DNA from: PWND01 sp964614525
GTDB taxonomy: Bacteria; Bacteroidota; Bacteroidia; Bacteroidales; UBA7960
DNA length: 7,668 nucleotides
Assembly (NCBI GenBank): GCA_964614525.1
Contig: CAZTPA010000100.1
Location: 1 to 7,668, forward strand
Reading direction: 5' to 3'
A program made the position numbers and the translations under genes. Shown piece by piece: positions 1-7,409 of the stretch; position 1 is the stretch's first letter, and each line of letters opens with the position of its first letter. The notes beneath the pieces were generated by a model that had not been told where the DNA came from, did no database searches, and saw only the letters and a list, made by a program, of their open reading frames with translations.

Positions 1-1
1 C

Positions 2-61
2 GCAACCGGCATCGGCAGCATGAATTCGCTGGGGTTTGGGATGTGGGAAGTGAAATTATAA
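2..61 (+). CDS. cas6: Cas6 CRISPR RNA endoribonuclease, C-terminal end only (partial at the left edge)
   Basis: Reading from base 2 gives 19 codons and a TAA stop at 59-61, ending in ATGIGSMNSLGFGMWEVKL. Cas6 proteins characteristically end in a glycine-rich loop of the form GxGxxxxxGFG followed by a short beta strand, and this tail fits it closely (G-I-G-S-M-N-S-L-G-F-G). Cas6 is the metal-independent endonuclease that cuts precursor crRNA within the repeats. The loop is part of its ferredoxin-like RNA-binding fold. Its place directly upstream of cas8b is the usual I-B order. The body of the gene and its catalytic residues lie outside the window. Bases 1-60 are about 52% G+C, against about 22% in the next 60, so the operon composition changes sharply here. 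The identification is fairly secure despite the short length because motif and position agree. Confidence 0.8.
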   Translation, partial: ATGIGSMNSLGFGMWEVKL

Positions 62-89
62 AAACTTGACAATAAAGCAATAAACTAAG

Positions 90-1970
90 ATGATAAAAGA
101 GATAGTAAATTTTACAAAAGCATTGCCAGAAGAAACATTCAGTAAGAACCTGAGATTGAAAGAGGGGTTGTATATGTTTCTTAAATATAGCAATGGAGAA
201 TTGGAAGTTGATGAGGATCGTACACTGCTTGTTAATAAACAAACAGAAATATCACCACTATACAATGAGTTTTTAGAACTGTATTCATGCATAAGGATGA
301 TAAATAATAAGAGCATGAATTCCAGTGAGAAGATATTTATTGATGTAGGAAGTCCATATGCAATTTCGATTTCAGGAAAGGGAATTAAGCCTGATGTGGC
401 TAAATCAGAAACTGTAGAAGGAAGAAAGAAAAAACAATTTGATGCGATGAATGCTTATTTTAAGGCTGTGTCTGGTTATATAGATTTTGAAGATGAATAT
501 TTAAAAGAACAAAGAGAATGGTATAATGATTTTCAGTATTTCACTAAAGCTAAAATGCTTAATTATTTAGAAAGTAAAGGCAGATTAGTTAAGAATGAAA
601 ATAAGTGGGAATTCTTTTTTGAAATAGAAGGGCAAGAGCATAAAATAAAAGACACCTTTGTGTACTATTTTTTTATGGAGAACCCTAAAATTGAGGATTA
701 CAATTTATTTTATGACGAATATTTAAAGTCAAAGGTTTTTTTATATGATTTAAAGAAGAATGAAACCCATGGAATTAGTAATGACCTTACAGTTGGAAAT
801 GTTGCCAAAAAGCCATTTATGAGGCATAAGACAGCAAGCTTCGATACTAATCGTAAAATTACAGGAGAAGACGCTAAGAGTATTTATAAGTTTTTTAAAC
901 TAAAAACCGATAATAAAATTTTACCTAATCCATGTCCTATATTTATTGATCAAGAAGAATTAAATGAAGACCTGGTTGGTTTACAGGTTGATGATACAAC
1001 ATTGACATTTTCGAAATTAATTTATAAGTTAACAGCTAACCATAAAAAAGATCTGCAAAACTATTATTTATTTTATTTTCAGAAAGGACAAAAGGGCAGT
1101 CAAATCATTGACATTGACTTTGTATCGCAGTTTAAATACAAAGTTAAAAACCTTAGGGTTTGTGAAATCTTTGGTTTAGGAGGCAAGTCTGCATCAATAA
1201 AAATTGAAAATGTTTTTGATTTACAAAACAAAGTATTCAATGTGATTTTTAATCAACAGTTATGTCCATCAGATACATGGTGTAAGTACTTTGATGATAT
1301 TGAACCAAATTTAAAATATGGTTTTACTGATGCAATTTGTAACCTCATGCTACAATATCGCAAGGCAATCTATGATTATATCTACAAATCACGACACCAG
1401 AGTATCACTTGTGCGATGTTCGATAGAATGATGACCGTTTCAATCCTTGAAGATATACGTATTGATGAATATCGAAAAGAAAATCATTCAAGAGGTTATC
1501 AAATAAAAGAAAAACTAAATCTTTGGTTTAGCTTAGATACACATTTTAATGAAAATCAAAACAGAGAAAATATGGCATCAAAAATTCCAGTATTATTAGA
1601 AAAAATGAAATCCGTTGCAAATGGAGATAATATCTCCTTTACGGAAGATCCGGCAGAATTTGCATTTGGCGCAGGACAAATTGTTTATTTCTTGCTTTCT
1701 AAAAGTGCAGCAAGCAATAAGAGTTATGCAATGCTTGAACCTTTTTTGCAAAAGGCCAAAGTTTCGCAATTGCAGGATGCAATAAGTAATAGCATTGCAA
1801 TGTATAAACATGAAATTGATATTTCAAAAGGAAGGTTTGAGAAACTTGCATCGGAAGTTTTAGGCTACGAGGCGGATATAAATATGAAAGAATATCTTCG
1901 CTACTTCCTTGCAGGGTGTTTTGCATCAAATGTAATTTATGAAAAAAAAGAAAAACAGGATAACAAGTAA
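90..1970 (+). CDS. cas8b: Cas8b/Csh1-type large subunit of the type I-B Cascade complex
   Basis: A 626-residue protein of the usual Cas8b/Csh1 size. Cas8 subunits recognise the PAM, help open the target DNA and recruit Cas3. Cas8b sequences diverge strongly, so the call rests on overall flavour and context. There is an N-terminal half rich in Lys and aromatic residues. A central segment at about residues 239-290 (KKPFMRHKTASFDTNRKITG, then PNPCPIFID) is typical of Bacteroidota Csh1-like proteins. The C-terminal helical region at about 495-626 includes FAFGAGQIVYFLL and ends KEYLRYFLAGCFASNVIYEK. This helical end corresponds to the part that supplies the small subunit Cas11 in I-B systems. The start at 90 follows 28 bases after cas6 in an AT-rich leader with no Shine-Dalgarno sequence. 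Two adjacent stops (TAATAA) end the gene, and cas7 follows after 21 bases. I see no frameshift and no obvious CxxC zinc-binding pair. Confidence 0.87.
   Translation: MIKEIVNFTKALPEETFSKNLRLKEGLYMFLKYSNGELEVDEDRTLLVNKQTEISPLYNEFLELYSCIRMINNKSMNSSEKIFIDVGSPYAISISGKGIKPDVAKSETVEGRKKKQFDAMNAYFKAVSGYIDFEDEYLKEQREWYNDFQYFTKAKMLNYLESKGRLVKNENKWEFFFEIEGQEHKIKDTFVYYFFMENPKIEDYNLFYDEYLKSKVFLYDLKKNETHGISNDLTVGNVAKKPFMRHKTASFDTNRKITGEDAKSIYKFFKLKTDNKILPNPCPIFIDQEELNEDLVGLQVDDTTLTFSKLIYKLTANHKKDLQNYYLFYFQKGQKGSQIIDIDFVSQFKYKVKNLRVCEIFGLGGKSASIKIENVFDLQNKVFNVIFNQQLCPSDTWCKYFDDIEPNLKYGFTDAICNLMLQYRKAIYDYIYKSRHQSITCAMFDRMMTVSILEDIRIDEYRKENHSRGYQIKEKLNLWFSLDTHFNENQNRENMASKIPVLLEKMKSVANGDNISFTEDPAEFAFGAGQIVYFLLSKSAASNKSYAMLEPFLQKAKVSQLQDAISNSIAMYKHEIDISKGRFEKLASEVLGYEADINMKEYLRYFLAGCFASNVIYEKKEKQDNK
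1572..1970 (+). CDS. Possible internally translated Cas11b small subunit (in frame inside cas8b)
   Basis: The ATG at 1572 is codon 495 of cas8b and in the same frame. Translation from it would give a 132-residue, mostly helical protein beginning MASKIPVLLEKMK. Type I-B, I-C and I-D systems are known to make a separate small subunit (Cas11) from an internal start in the large-subunit gene, and its length and helical character match this segment. The preceding bases (aatcaaaacagagaaaat) are A-rich with only a weak GAGA purine stretch. That is compatible with AT-rich initiation in Bacteroidota but is not decisive. Other in-frame ATGs lie nearby, for example the MM pair around 1429 and the Met of EKMKS shortly after 1600, so the exact start is uncertain. 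This is inference from family behaviour, not a direct sequence proof. Confidence 0.4.
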   Translation: MASKIPVLLEKMKSVANGDNISFTEDPAEFAFGAGQIVYFLLSKSAASNKSYAMLEPFLQKAKVSQLQDAISNSIAMYKHEIDISKGRFEKLASEVLGYEADINMKEYLRYFLAGCFASNVIYEKKEKQDNK

Positions 1971-1991
1971 TAAACTTTAAAATATAGAATT

Positions 1992-2924
1992 ATGACATAC
2001 AACAAAAGAATTTTCGGAGCTGCAATTGTAAAAGCTGTAAACTCAAATTACAATGCTGATTTTAGTGGGCAACCACGAACATTACCTAATGGGACTGTTT
2101 ATGCAACTGACAAAGCATTTAAATATGCAGTAAAAAACTATTTGAAAGATGTATATTCAAATGAGAAAGTATTTTATTTCAAAAGATTTAACGAAGAGTT
2201 TGTACCTTATAGCCTTGATGATGCATATGCAATCATGTTTCCAGATAATAAGGACACAAAAGATAAAAAAATAGTTGCGAAGGATATCTTAAGTTGTCTT
2301 GATATTCGTTTGTTTGGTGCTACTTTTGCGAAGAAAGGGAAATCAAGTAATATTGCTATTTCTGTTCATGGACCTGTACAAATAAACCATGGAATTAATG
2401 TTTGGAAAGAAAACAATATATTTTCCGAGCAAATAATGTCTCCCTTTCGAAATCCGGATGAAAAAAGTGAAGAAAAGCAAGCAACTACGCTTGGTAGGCA
2501 GTCTAAATTGGAGGAAGGACATTATTTGCATCATTTTTCTGTAAATCCAAAGAATCTACAAGAGGTGGTTTCTCTGGCCGGTGAAGGAGCGAAAAATATT
2601 ACTAAGGAAGATATTCACAAGCTAAAAGAAGCAATGAGCCGCGGAGTAACATGGTATGATTCAGCATCCAAGGCAGGTTCTGAAAATGAAGCATTAATAT
2701 GGATTACACTCAAAGAGGGTTCTAAACTAGTGCTGCCAAATTTGACTCAGATGGTATCAATGAATCCTGAAAAAAAGGATGGAAAAGTAGTTCTTGATTG
2801 TGAAAAGTTAAAAACAAAACTAACTGAAGCAAAAGAAGATATTGAATCTGTTGAAATTGCATACAATAAGGAATCCTTGTCGTTGGATGGAGAAGACTCC
2901 GTCTGGACATTGACTTATTTGTAG
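1992..2924 (+). CDS. cas7: Cas7/Csh2-type backbone subunit of the type I-B Cascade complex
   Basis: A 310-residue protein at the normal Csh2 length. Cas7 subunits polymerise along the crRNA spacer to form the Cascade filament. Diagnostic stretches are the N-terminal RIFGAAIVKAVNSNYNADFS (about 6-25, first RRM-like strand and following loop), DIRLFGATFA (about 104-113), the family motif GPVQINHGINVW (about 127-138), and the segment from LGRQSKLEEGHYLHHFSVNP (about 167-186), which contributes the finger and palm region. The C-terminal part at about 228-250 (AGSENEALIWITLKEGSKLV) completes the fold. The gene begins 21 bases after cas8b in an AT-rich leader without a clear Shine-Dalgarno sequence. 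Its TAG stop is followed after 5 bases by the DUF1016 nuclease gene instead of the cas5 gene that normally comes next. No truncation or frameshift is seen. Confidence 0.93.
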   Translation: MTYNKRIFGAAIVKAVNSNYNADFSGQPRTLPNGTVYATDKAFKYAVKNYLKDVYSNEKVFYFKRFNEEFVPYSLDDAYAIMFPDNKDTKDKKIVAKDILSCLDIRLFGATFAKKGKSSNIAISVHGPVQINHGINVWKENNIFSEQIMSPFRNPDEKSEEKQATTLGRQSKLEEGHYLHHFSVNPKNLQEVVSLAGEGAKNITKEDIHKLKEAMSRGVTWYDSASKAGSENEALIWITLKEGSKLVLPNLTQMVSMNPEKKDGKVVLDCEKLKTKLTEAKEDIESVEIAYNKESLSLDGEDSVWTLTYL

Positions 2925-2929
2925 TTTAA

Positions 2930-3961
2930 ATGATGAAAATTAAGAAGAAACATAACGAACAATTCGTAGAAATACAAAATCTGATTCGTACTGCAAAGCA
3001 GAAAATGTATGCTTCTGTAAATACTACGCTTATTGATTTGTATTGGAATGTTGGTGCTTATGTACATGGGAAAATAATGTCAAGTGAATGGGGAAAATCT
3101 GTTGTAGAGGAGTTATCTGTTTTTATTCAAAAGTCAATGCCGGAAAGCAGCAAGGGTTTTTCTGCCCAGAATATCTGGCGTATGAAACAATTTTATGCGG
3201 CATATTCTGGAAATACAAAACTCTCAGCACTGACGAGAGAATTAAGTTGGACTAATAATATGCTTATCCTTTCCAAAACTGAAAGTGCGGTGGAAAGGGA
3301 GTTTTATTTAAAGCTGGCGATTAAAGAAAAATATAGCTCCAGGGAGTTGGAGAGACAGATTGATAGTGGTAGTTTTGAGCGGGTTTTGACTGAACCTGCA
3401 AATCTCTCAGCAGTGCTGAGAGAAATTCATCCTAAGGCAGAGTACAGTTTTAGAGATACCTATATGCTTGATTTCTTATCCTTGCCAAAACAGTATTCGG
3501 AGAAAGAATTGCAAAAGGCAATCATCAAAAATCTAAAGCATTTTATACTGGAGTTTGGAAAAGATTTTTCCTTTGTTGGTGAAGAATACAGGCTGCAGGT
3601 TGGGAGTAAGGATTTTTCTGTTGATTTGCTATTTTACCACAGGGAGTTGCAGTGTCTGGTGGCTTTTGATTTGAAGATAACCGATTTTAAGCCTGAATAT
3701 TTGGGTAAAATGGAATTTTATCTTGAAGCTTTGGATGATGATGTGAAAAAGAAACATGAAAAGCCAAGTGTCGGGATAATTTTATGTAAAAACCACGATG
3801 TCCAGGTTGTGCAATATGCGCTGAACCGTTCGGTCTCTCCAACCATGATAGCCAAATACAAAACACAATTAATTGATAAAAAATTGCTTGAGCAAAAGCT
3901 TGATGAGTTTTTTTCATTGGAAGAACCACGGGTTGAATATAAAACAAATAGAAGATTATGA
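2930..3961 (+). CDS. DUF1016/YhcG-family PD-(D/E)xK nuclease inserted between cas7 and cas5
   Basis: A 343-residue protein with the two-part architecture of the YhcG (DUF1016) family. The N-terminal helical domain (about 10-155) includes LIDLYWNVGAYV, NIWRMKQFYAAY, LSWTNNMLILSK and SRELERQIDSGSFER. The C-terminal restriction-endonuclease-like domain (about 178-330) shows a conserved acidic helix (ELQKAIIKNLKHFILEFG, 193-210), Asp232 in FSVDLLFYHR, and Asp247-Leu-Lys249 in LVAFDLKITDFKPEYLGKME. Together these form a plausible PD-(D/E)xK metal site, so the enzyme looks active. Family members often sit next to restriction-modification and other defence genes; their substrate is poorly defined. 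Here the gene lies 5 bases after cas7, and its TGA stop overlaps the cas5 ATG (ATGA at 3958-3961), so it is cotranscribed and probably coupled to cas5 translation. Sampled rows are G+C-richer (about 37-47%) than cas8b or cas3 (about 20-35%), which suggests separate acquisition. An ATGATG start allows residue 1 or 2. It is not a recognised Cas protein, and any role in CRISPR interference is unknown. Confidence 0.9.
   Translation: MMKIKKKHNEQFVEIQNLIRTAKQKMYASVNTTLIDLYWNVGAYVHGKIMSSEWGKSVVEELSVFIQKSMPESSKGFSAQNIWRMKQFYAAYSGNTKLSALTRELSWTNNMLILSKTESAVEREFYLKLAIKEKYSSRELERQIDSGSFERVLTEPANLSAVLREIHPKAEYSFRDTYMLDFLSLPKQYSEKELQKAIIKNLKHFILEFGKDFSFVGEEYRLQVGSKDFSVDLLFYHRELQCLVAFDLKITDFKPEYLGKMEFYLEALDDDVKKKHEKPSVGIILCKNHDVQVVQYALNRSVSPTMIAKYKTQLIDKKLLEQKLDEFFSLEEPRVEYKTNRRL
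3404..3422. repeat. Near-perfect inverted repeat inside the DUF1016 gene, echoed at 3221-3241
   Basis: CTCTCAGCA, one central G, then TGCTGAGAG form a perfect 9-base inverted repeat around one base, extended to 10 by the flanking T and A (3403-3423). As RNA it could fold into an 8-pair stem with a 3-base loop. A second copy at 3221-3241 matches at 18 of 21 bases but has a weaker dyad. Both encode similar peptides in the same frame (LSALTREL and LSAVLREI), motifs that occur in the family, so the repeat may be a by-product of coding. No U-run follows it, so it is not a standard terminator. Confidence 0.6.
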
Positions 3962-4767
3962 AAAAGTTAATTTCATTTGATATAAAAGCAGATTTCGGTA
4001 TGCTAAAAAAGCCCGATACAAACGAGCCGGTTTACTTAACATTCAATATGCTCCACAAACCTGCATTGCTTGGTATTTTTGGAGCAATTTCAGGATTGGA
4101 AGGGTTTGTTGAAAACGGCAAGTTGCCTTTATATTACGAAGTACTTGAGGATTTGCAGGTGAGCATAATGCCACTGGAAGACAAGTTCAGTGGTACAAAA
4201 TATCATGAAAATGGCAATTTTAGCAAAACAATTATTAAGTACAATAATAGTACGGGAATGGCAAGTAAAGAAACAGGAGGAAATCTAATGGTTACGGAGC
4301 AAACACTTATTGCTCCGGCATACCGTTGCTTTGTTTTGTTGGATTCCGAAATTGAGGAGCAGAAGCTGCTACATGATAATATTTTGAGCTATAAATCTGA
4401 GTATGTGCCTTATCTTGGTAAAAATGAATGCTCTCTTTGGTGGGAAAATGCACAAGAGTTGGATTTTGAAGAATTTGTTCCGAATGGGGTATTCAAAATT
4501 GATTCATTATTTGTTAAACAAATACCTGTAAAAAACTCTAAAGTTGAGGAACTGATGTTTGATTTATTGATGGATAGCCAAGAAGGCTGTACATATACGT
4601 ATTTTGAAAATTTACCCATTGCATATATAGGTGCGCCCTTGTTTCAGTATGAATACAGAAGTTTTGCCTATACAGACTGGGATTTATCAATAAAAAAAGA
4701 GTTTACGGGAAACCTCATCCAATTTAAAACAAAAAATGATGAAAAACATATTATCCAGCTCTTTTGA
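3958..4767 (+). CDS. cas5: Cas5 (Cas5h type) subunit of the type I-B Cascade complex
   Basis: A 269-residue protein, within the usual size for I-B Cas5. Cas5 binds the 5' handle of the crRNA and, with Cas8b, caps the foot of Cascade. The N-terminal strand MKKLISFDIKADFGMLKKPD (1-20), followed by NEPVYLTFNMLHKPALLGIFG (about 22-42), is the standard Cas5 start: a RAMP ferredoxin-like strand, a FxxFRKP-like turn, then a glycine-bearing helix. YVPYLGKNECSLWWEN (about 149-164) matches the conserved P-x-LGKNE motif. The ATG overlaps the stop of the preceding nuclease gene by 4 bases, and the last 32 bases overlap the start of cas3. Both arrangements suggest translational coupling. In most I-B operons cas5 directly follows cas7; here the DUF1016 gene separates them. 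No key part is missing. Confidence 0.93.
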   Translation: MKKLISFDIKADFGMLKKPDTNEPVYLTFNMLHKPALLGIFGAISGLEGFVENGKLPLYYEVLEDLQVSIMPLEDKFSGTKYHENGNFSKTIIKYNNSTGMASKETGGNLMVTEQTLIAPAYRCFVLLDSEIEEQKLLHDNILSYKSEYVPYLGKNECSLWWENAQELDFEEFVPNGVFKIDSLFVKQIPVKNSKVEELMFDLLMDSQEGCTYTYFENLPIAYIGAPLFQYEYRSFAYTDWDLSIKKEFTGNLIQFKTKNDEKHIIQLF

Positions 4768-7390
4768 TATTATAAAACATGAATTGCCCTCAATTGATTC
4801 ATTGGTAAAAAATGCAGAAAAGTACCATGCTCATAAAGATGGTAAAACAAATAGCGAAACACTTAATGAACATGTAGCTTTGGTGCTTTCATATGCAGTA
4901 AAAATCATTGAAAAACAAGGAGTTGATCCGGTTATTGATAACATTTGTTTAAATATAACTAATCAAGATGAAGATTTAGCTGAAAACGTTAAGCTATTGT
5001 TTTTGGGAATCATTGCCTATCATGATTTAGGGAAAATAAATCCGAATTTCCAGATTGAAAAAATGAACAATGCTGGATTTGAGCATTTCAATTTATCAAT
5101 TAAAAGTCAGCATTCTGTGTTAGGTGCATATTTGTATCTTCACTATTTTGCTGAGTTTATTAATAATAATGCCAACTTTAGTAATGAAAAAAAAGTATTG
5201 TTGTTTGGTTTAATTCAAGTTTTTTGTTTTCCTATAGCGAAGCATCATAGCTCATTTTTAGATAAAGAGATTCATTTTAATAGAGAATTATTTAATGAGT
5301 TATTTTGTTTTTTGAAATACTGTAAAATTACATTACCTGAAAAAGCAAGTCAAAAATTACTCTCAGAAAGCGAAAGGTGGATTAAAAACATCTCAAAAGA
5401 ACACAATTTTCAACTTTTCCAACTTCTAAAACTCAGCTATTCCTTATTAACTGCCTGTGATTATTATGCGACAAATGAGTATATGGCAGATATTGAAGTC
5501 GATGATTTTGGGGTTTTAGACGATAACTTAAAAGAAAAGGTCATTACAAATTTTGCATCTTTAAAACCATACAACAAGGAATTATTGAATAACCTGGAGC
5601 ATTACAAATCCATTCCCTTTTTGCGATTGCAAGAACAAAGTCAGGCTAACTTAAACATCTTGCGTCAAAAACTCAATGCTGAAGTAATTACCACATTACG
5701 GGAAAATCCGAATAGTAATTGGTATTATATTGAAGCTCCTACAGGAGCAGGTAAAACCAACCTTTCTCTTGCTTGTATATCCGAATTGTTGAAGTTTGAT
5801 AAAAGCTTAAATAAAATTTTTTATGTTTTCCCTTTCACCACACTTATTACTCAAACTTTTCAGGGAATACAGGAAACAATTGGTTTGTCAAGTAATGAAA
5901 TGATTCAATTGCATTCTAAAGCAGGTTTTCATTATAAGGAAATGCATTCTGATGGCTTATATGGGAATGAAAAGAGACTATATCTTGATAATTTGTTTGT
6001 TAACTATCCATTTTGCGTTACATCTCATGTTCGTTTCTTTGATATTTTAAAAGGGAACAGTAAAGAAACCAATTACATGCATCACAGGTTGTGTAACTCT
6101 GTTGTTGTGATTGATGAATTACAAACTTATAATCCTAAACATTGGGATAAGCTGCTTTTTTTTATTGAGCATTACGCTCCATTATTTAATATGCGCTTTA
6201 TTATCATGTCGGCTACTCTACCTAAAATTGACGCACTCAGTGATACAGCAAAAGGTAAATTTGTGAGTTTAACACCCAATAAACATCATTACTTTATAAA
6301 TGACAACTTTGCAGGAAGGGTTGAGTTTGATTTTTCATTGCTTGATAAAAAAAGACCGGATAAAAATAATAAAAAAGCCTACCTTAATGAACTTGCTTCT
6401 TTTATGGAGCAAAAAGCTGAGAAACATTTTAGTAAATATGGTAAAGCTCGTATTCTTATTGAGTTTATCACAAAAAATACGGCCTCAGAATTTTTCCAGT
6501 TAGCTAAAACATCTTGTTTCAAAGGATATAACCTCTTTATTCTTTCAGGAGATATACTTGAACCGCAACGGAAAATTGTGATTAATGAAATTAAGGAGGA
6601 AAAATACGATAAAGTTATCGTAGTCTCCACGCAGGTTGTTGAAGCAGGTGTTGATATTGATATGGATATTGGATTTAAAGATCGTTCTTTACTTGATAGC
6701 GACGAACAACTTGCCGGTCGTATCAACAGGAATGCGTCTAAAAAAGATTGCAAAGTGTATCTCTTCGATTGTGATAGTGCTGTTACTATTTATGGTAAGG
6801 ACAAGCGTTATCAGCAACAACAAAAAGATAAGGAAATCTACTATGGCTTTCAAGATATTCTTCAAAACAAAACATTTGATAAGCTTTATCAAAAGGTGTT
6901 TGAAGATGCAAAAAAGCCGGACTGGACTGATGGGGACAAGTTAAATGCATATCTCCAGAATTTTGAGCGTTTTGATTTTTTAAATATTAATACAGGTTTT
7001 AAATTAATAGAGGATAATAATTCTGAACAAATTTTTATTCCGATTGAAATTGACATATACGAGGAGGATAATATTGATTATCTTAAAGAAATCAATGTTC
7101 TTACAGAAAACCTAAAGATTTCAGGGGAAAAGCTATTTGCTCAATATATCAATGTTATTAAAAATCAAACATCTGATTTTTCATTAAAGAAAATAGATTT
7201 AAAAAAACTAACTGGCTTAATGTCCCGGTTTACAATTCCTGTTTATCCTAAAATGTTAGAAAAATTGTCAGATAAATTTGATCAAGAAAAGGAGCAATAT
7301 GGGTATAAATATTTGCTGAATTATGATGGTAATTACAGTATGGAAACTGGGTTTAGTATAGATAAAGTGGATTCTGATGTAATTTTATAA
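4736..7390 (+). CDS. cas3: Cas3 effector: HD nuclease fused to superfamily 2 helicase
   Basis: An 884-residue, full-length Cas3 that is recruited by Cascade to unwind and degrade target DNA 3' to 5'. HD nuclease domain (about 20-245): His46 in NEHVALV, His96-Asp97 in AYHDLGK, His126 in SQHSVLGA, His170-His171 in AKHHSSF and Asp242 in TACDYYA, all in the expected order. Helicase: Walker A APTGAGKTN (334-342), motif Ia YVFPFTTLITQTF (about 363-375), TSHVRFFD (429-436), Walker B DELQ (460-463, the Cas3 variant of DExH), motif III MSATLP (491-496), motif V VSTQVVEAGVDID (630-642) and motif VI QLAGRINR (658-665). A C-terminal domain of about 200 residues follows. The start is an ATGATG pair inside the end of cas5, in an A-rich stretch without Shine-Dalgarno sequence. 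The 32-base overlap implies coupled translation. The enzyme looks catalytically intact. Sampled rows are very AT-rich (one is about 20% G+C). Confidence 0.96.
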   Translation: MMKNILSSSFDIIKHELPSIDSLVKNAEKYHAHKDGKTNSETLNEHVALVLSYAVKIIEKQGVDPVIDNICLNITNQDEDLAENVKLLFLGIIAYHDLGKINPNFQIEKMNNAGFEHFNLSIKSQHSVLGAYLYLHYFAEFINNNANFSNEKKVLLFGLIQVFCFPIAKHHSSFLDKEIHFNRELFNELFCFLKYCKITLPEKASQKLLSESERWIKNISKEHNFQLFQLLKLSYSLLTACDYYATNEYMADIEVDDFGVLDDNLKEKVITNFASLKPYNKELLNNLEHYKSIPFLRLQEQSQANLNILRQKLNAEVITTLRENPNSNWYYIEAPTGAGKTNLSLACISELLKFDKSLNKIFYVFPFTTLITQTFQGIQETIGLSSNEMIQLHSKAGFHYKEMHSDGLYGNEKRLYLDNLFVNYPFCVTSHVRFFDILKGNSKETNYMHHRLCNSVVVIDELQTYNPKHWDKLLFFIEHYAPLFNMRFIIMSATLPKIDALSDTAKGKFVSLTPNKHHYFINDNFAGRVEFDFSLLDKKRPDKNNKKAYLNELASFMEQKAEKHFSKYGKARILIEFITKNTASEFFQLAKTSCFKGYNLFILSGDILEPQRKIVINEIKEEKYDKVIVVSTQVVEAGVDIDMDIGFKDRSLLDSDEQLAGRINRNASKKDCKVYLFDCDSAVTIYGKDKRYQQQQKDKEIYYGFQDILQNKTFDKLYQKVFEDAKKPDWTDGDKLNAYLQNFERFDFLNINTGFKLIEDNNSEQIFIPIEIDIYEEDNIDYLKEINVLTENLKISGEKLFAQYINVIKNQTSDFSLKKIDLKKLTGLMSRFTIPVYPKMLEKLSDKFDQEKEQYGYKYLLNYDGNYSMETGFSIDKVDSDVIL

Positions 7391-7394
7391 TAAA

Positions 7395-7409
7395 ATACCA
7401 AAACGGTAT
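7395..7409. repeat. Small inverted repeat just after cas3
   Basis: ATACC, a five-base AAAAC spacer and GGTAT form a perfect 5-base inverted repeat starting 5 bases after the cas3 stop. It is short, AT-leaning and not followed by a T-run, so I do not call it a terminator. It might be a weak 3' hairpin or chance. Confidence 0.3.

Noticed and set aside
66..71. TTGACA, a sigma-70-like -35 box before cas8b
   Set aside because: There is no -10 element at suitable spacing before the ATG at 90, the usual Bacteroidota TAnnTTTG element is absent, and the gene lies inside an operon 28 bases after cas6.
56..316. 86-codon minus-strand open frame opposite the start of cas8b
   Set aside because: Composition resembles the complement of AT-rich coding sequence (Leu, Ile and Phe rich). 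There is no motif, and it overlaps a clear plus-strand gene.
2930..3961. Treating the nuclease gene as a diverged Cas subunit such as Cas6 or Cas4
   Set aside because: It has the DUF1016 two-domain architecture with DLLFYHR and DLK motifs, no Cas4 cysteine set, and no Cas6 glycine loop.
6379..6753. 124-codon open frame on the minus strand inside cas3
   Set aside because: It lies wholly opposite the conserved helicase motifs V and VI of cas3 and its peptide shows no recognisable domain. It is a coding shadow.
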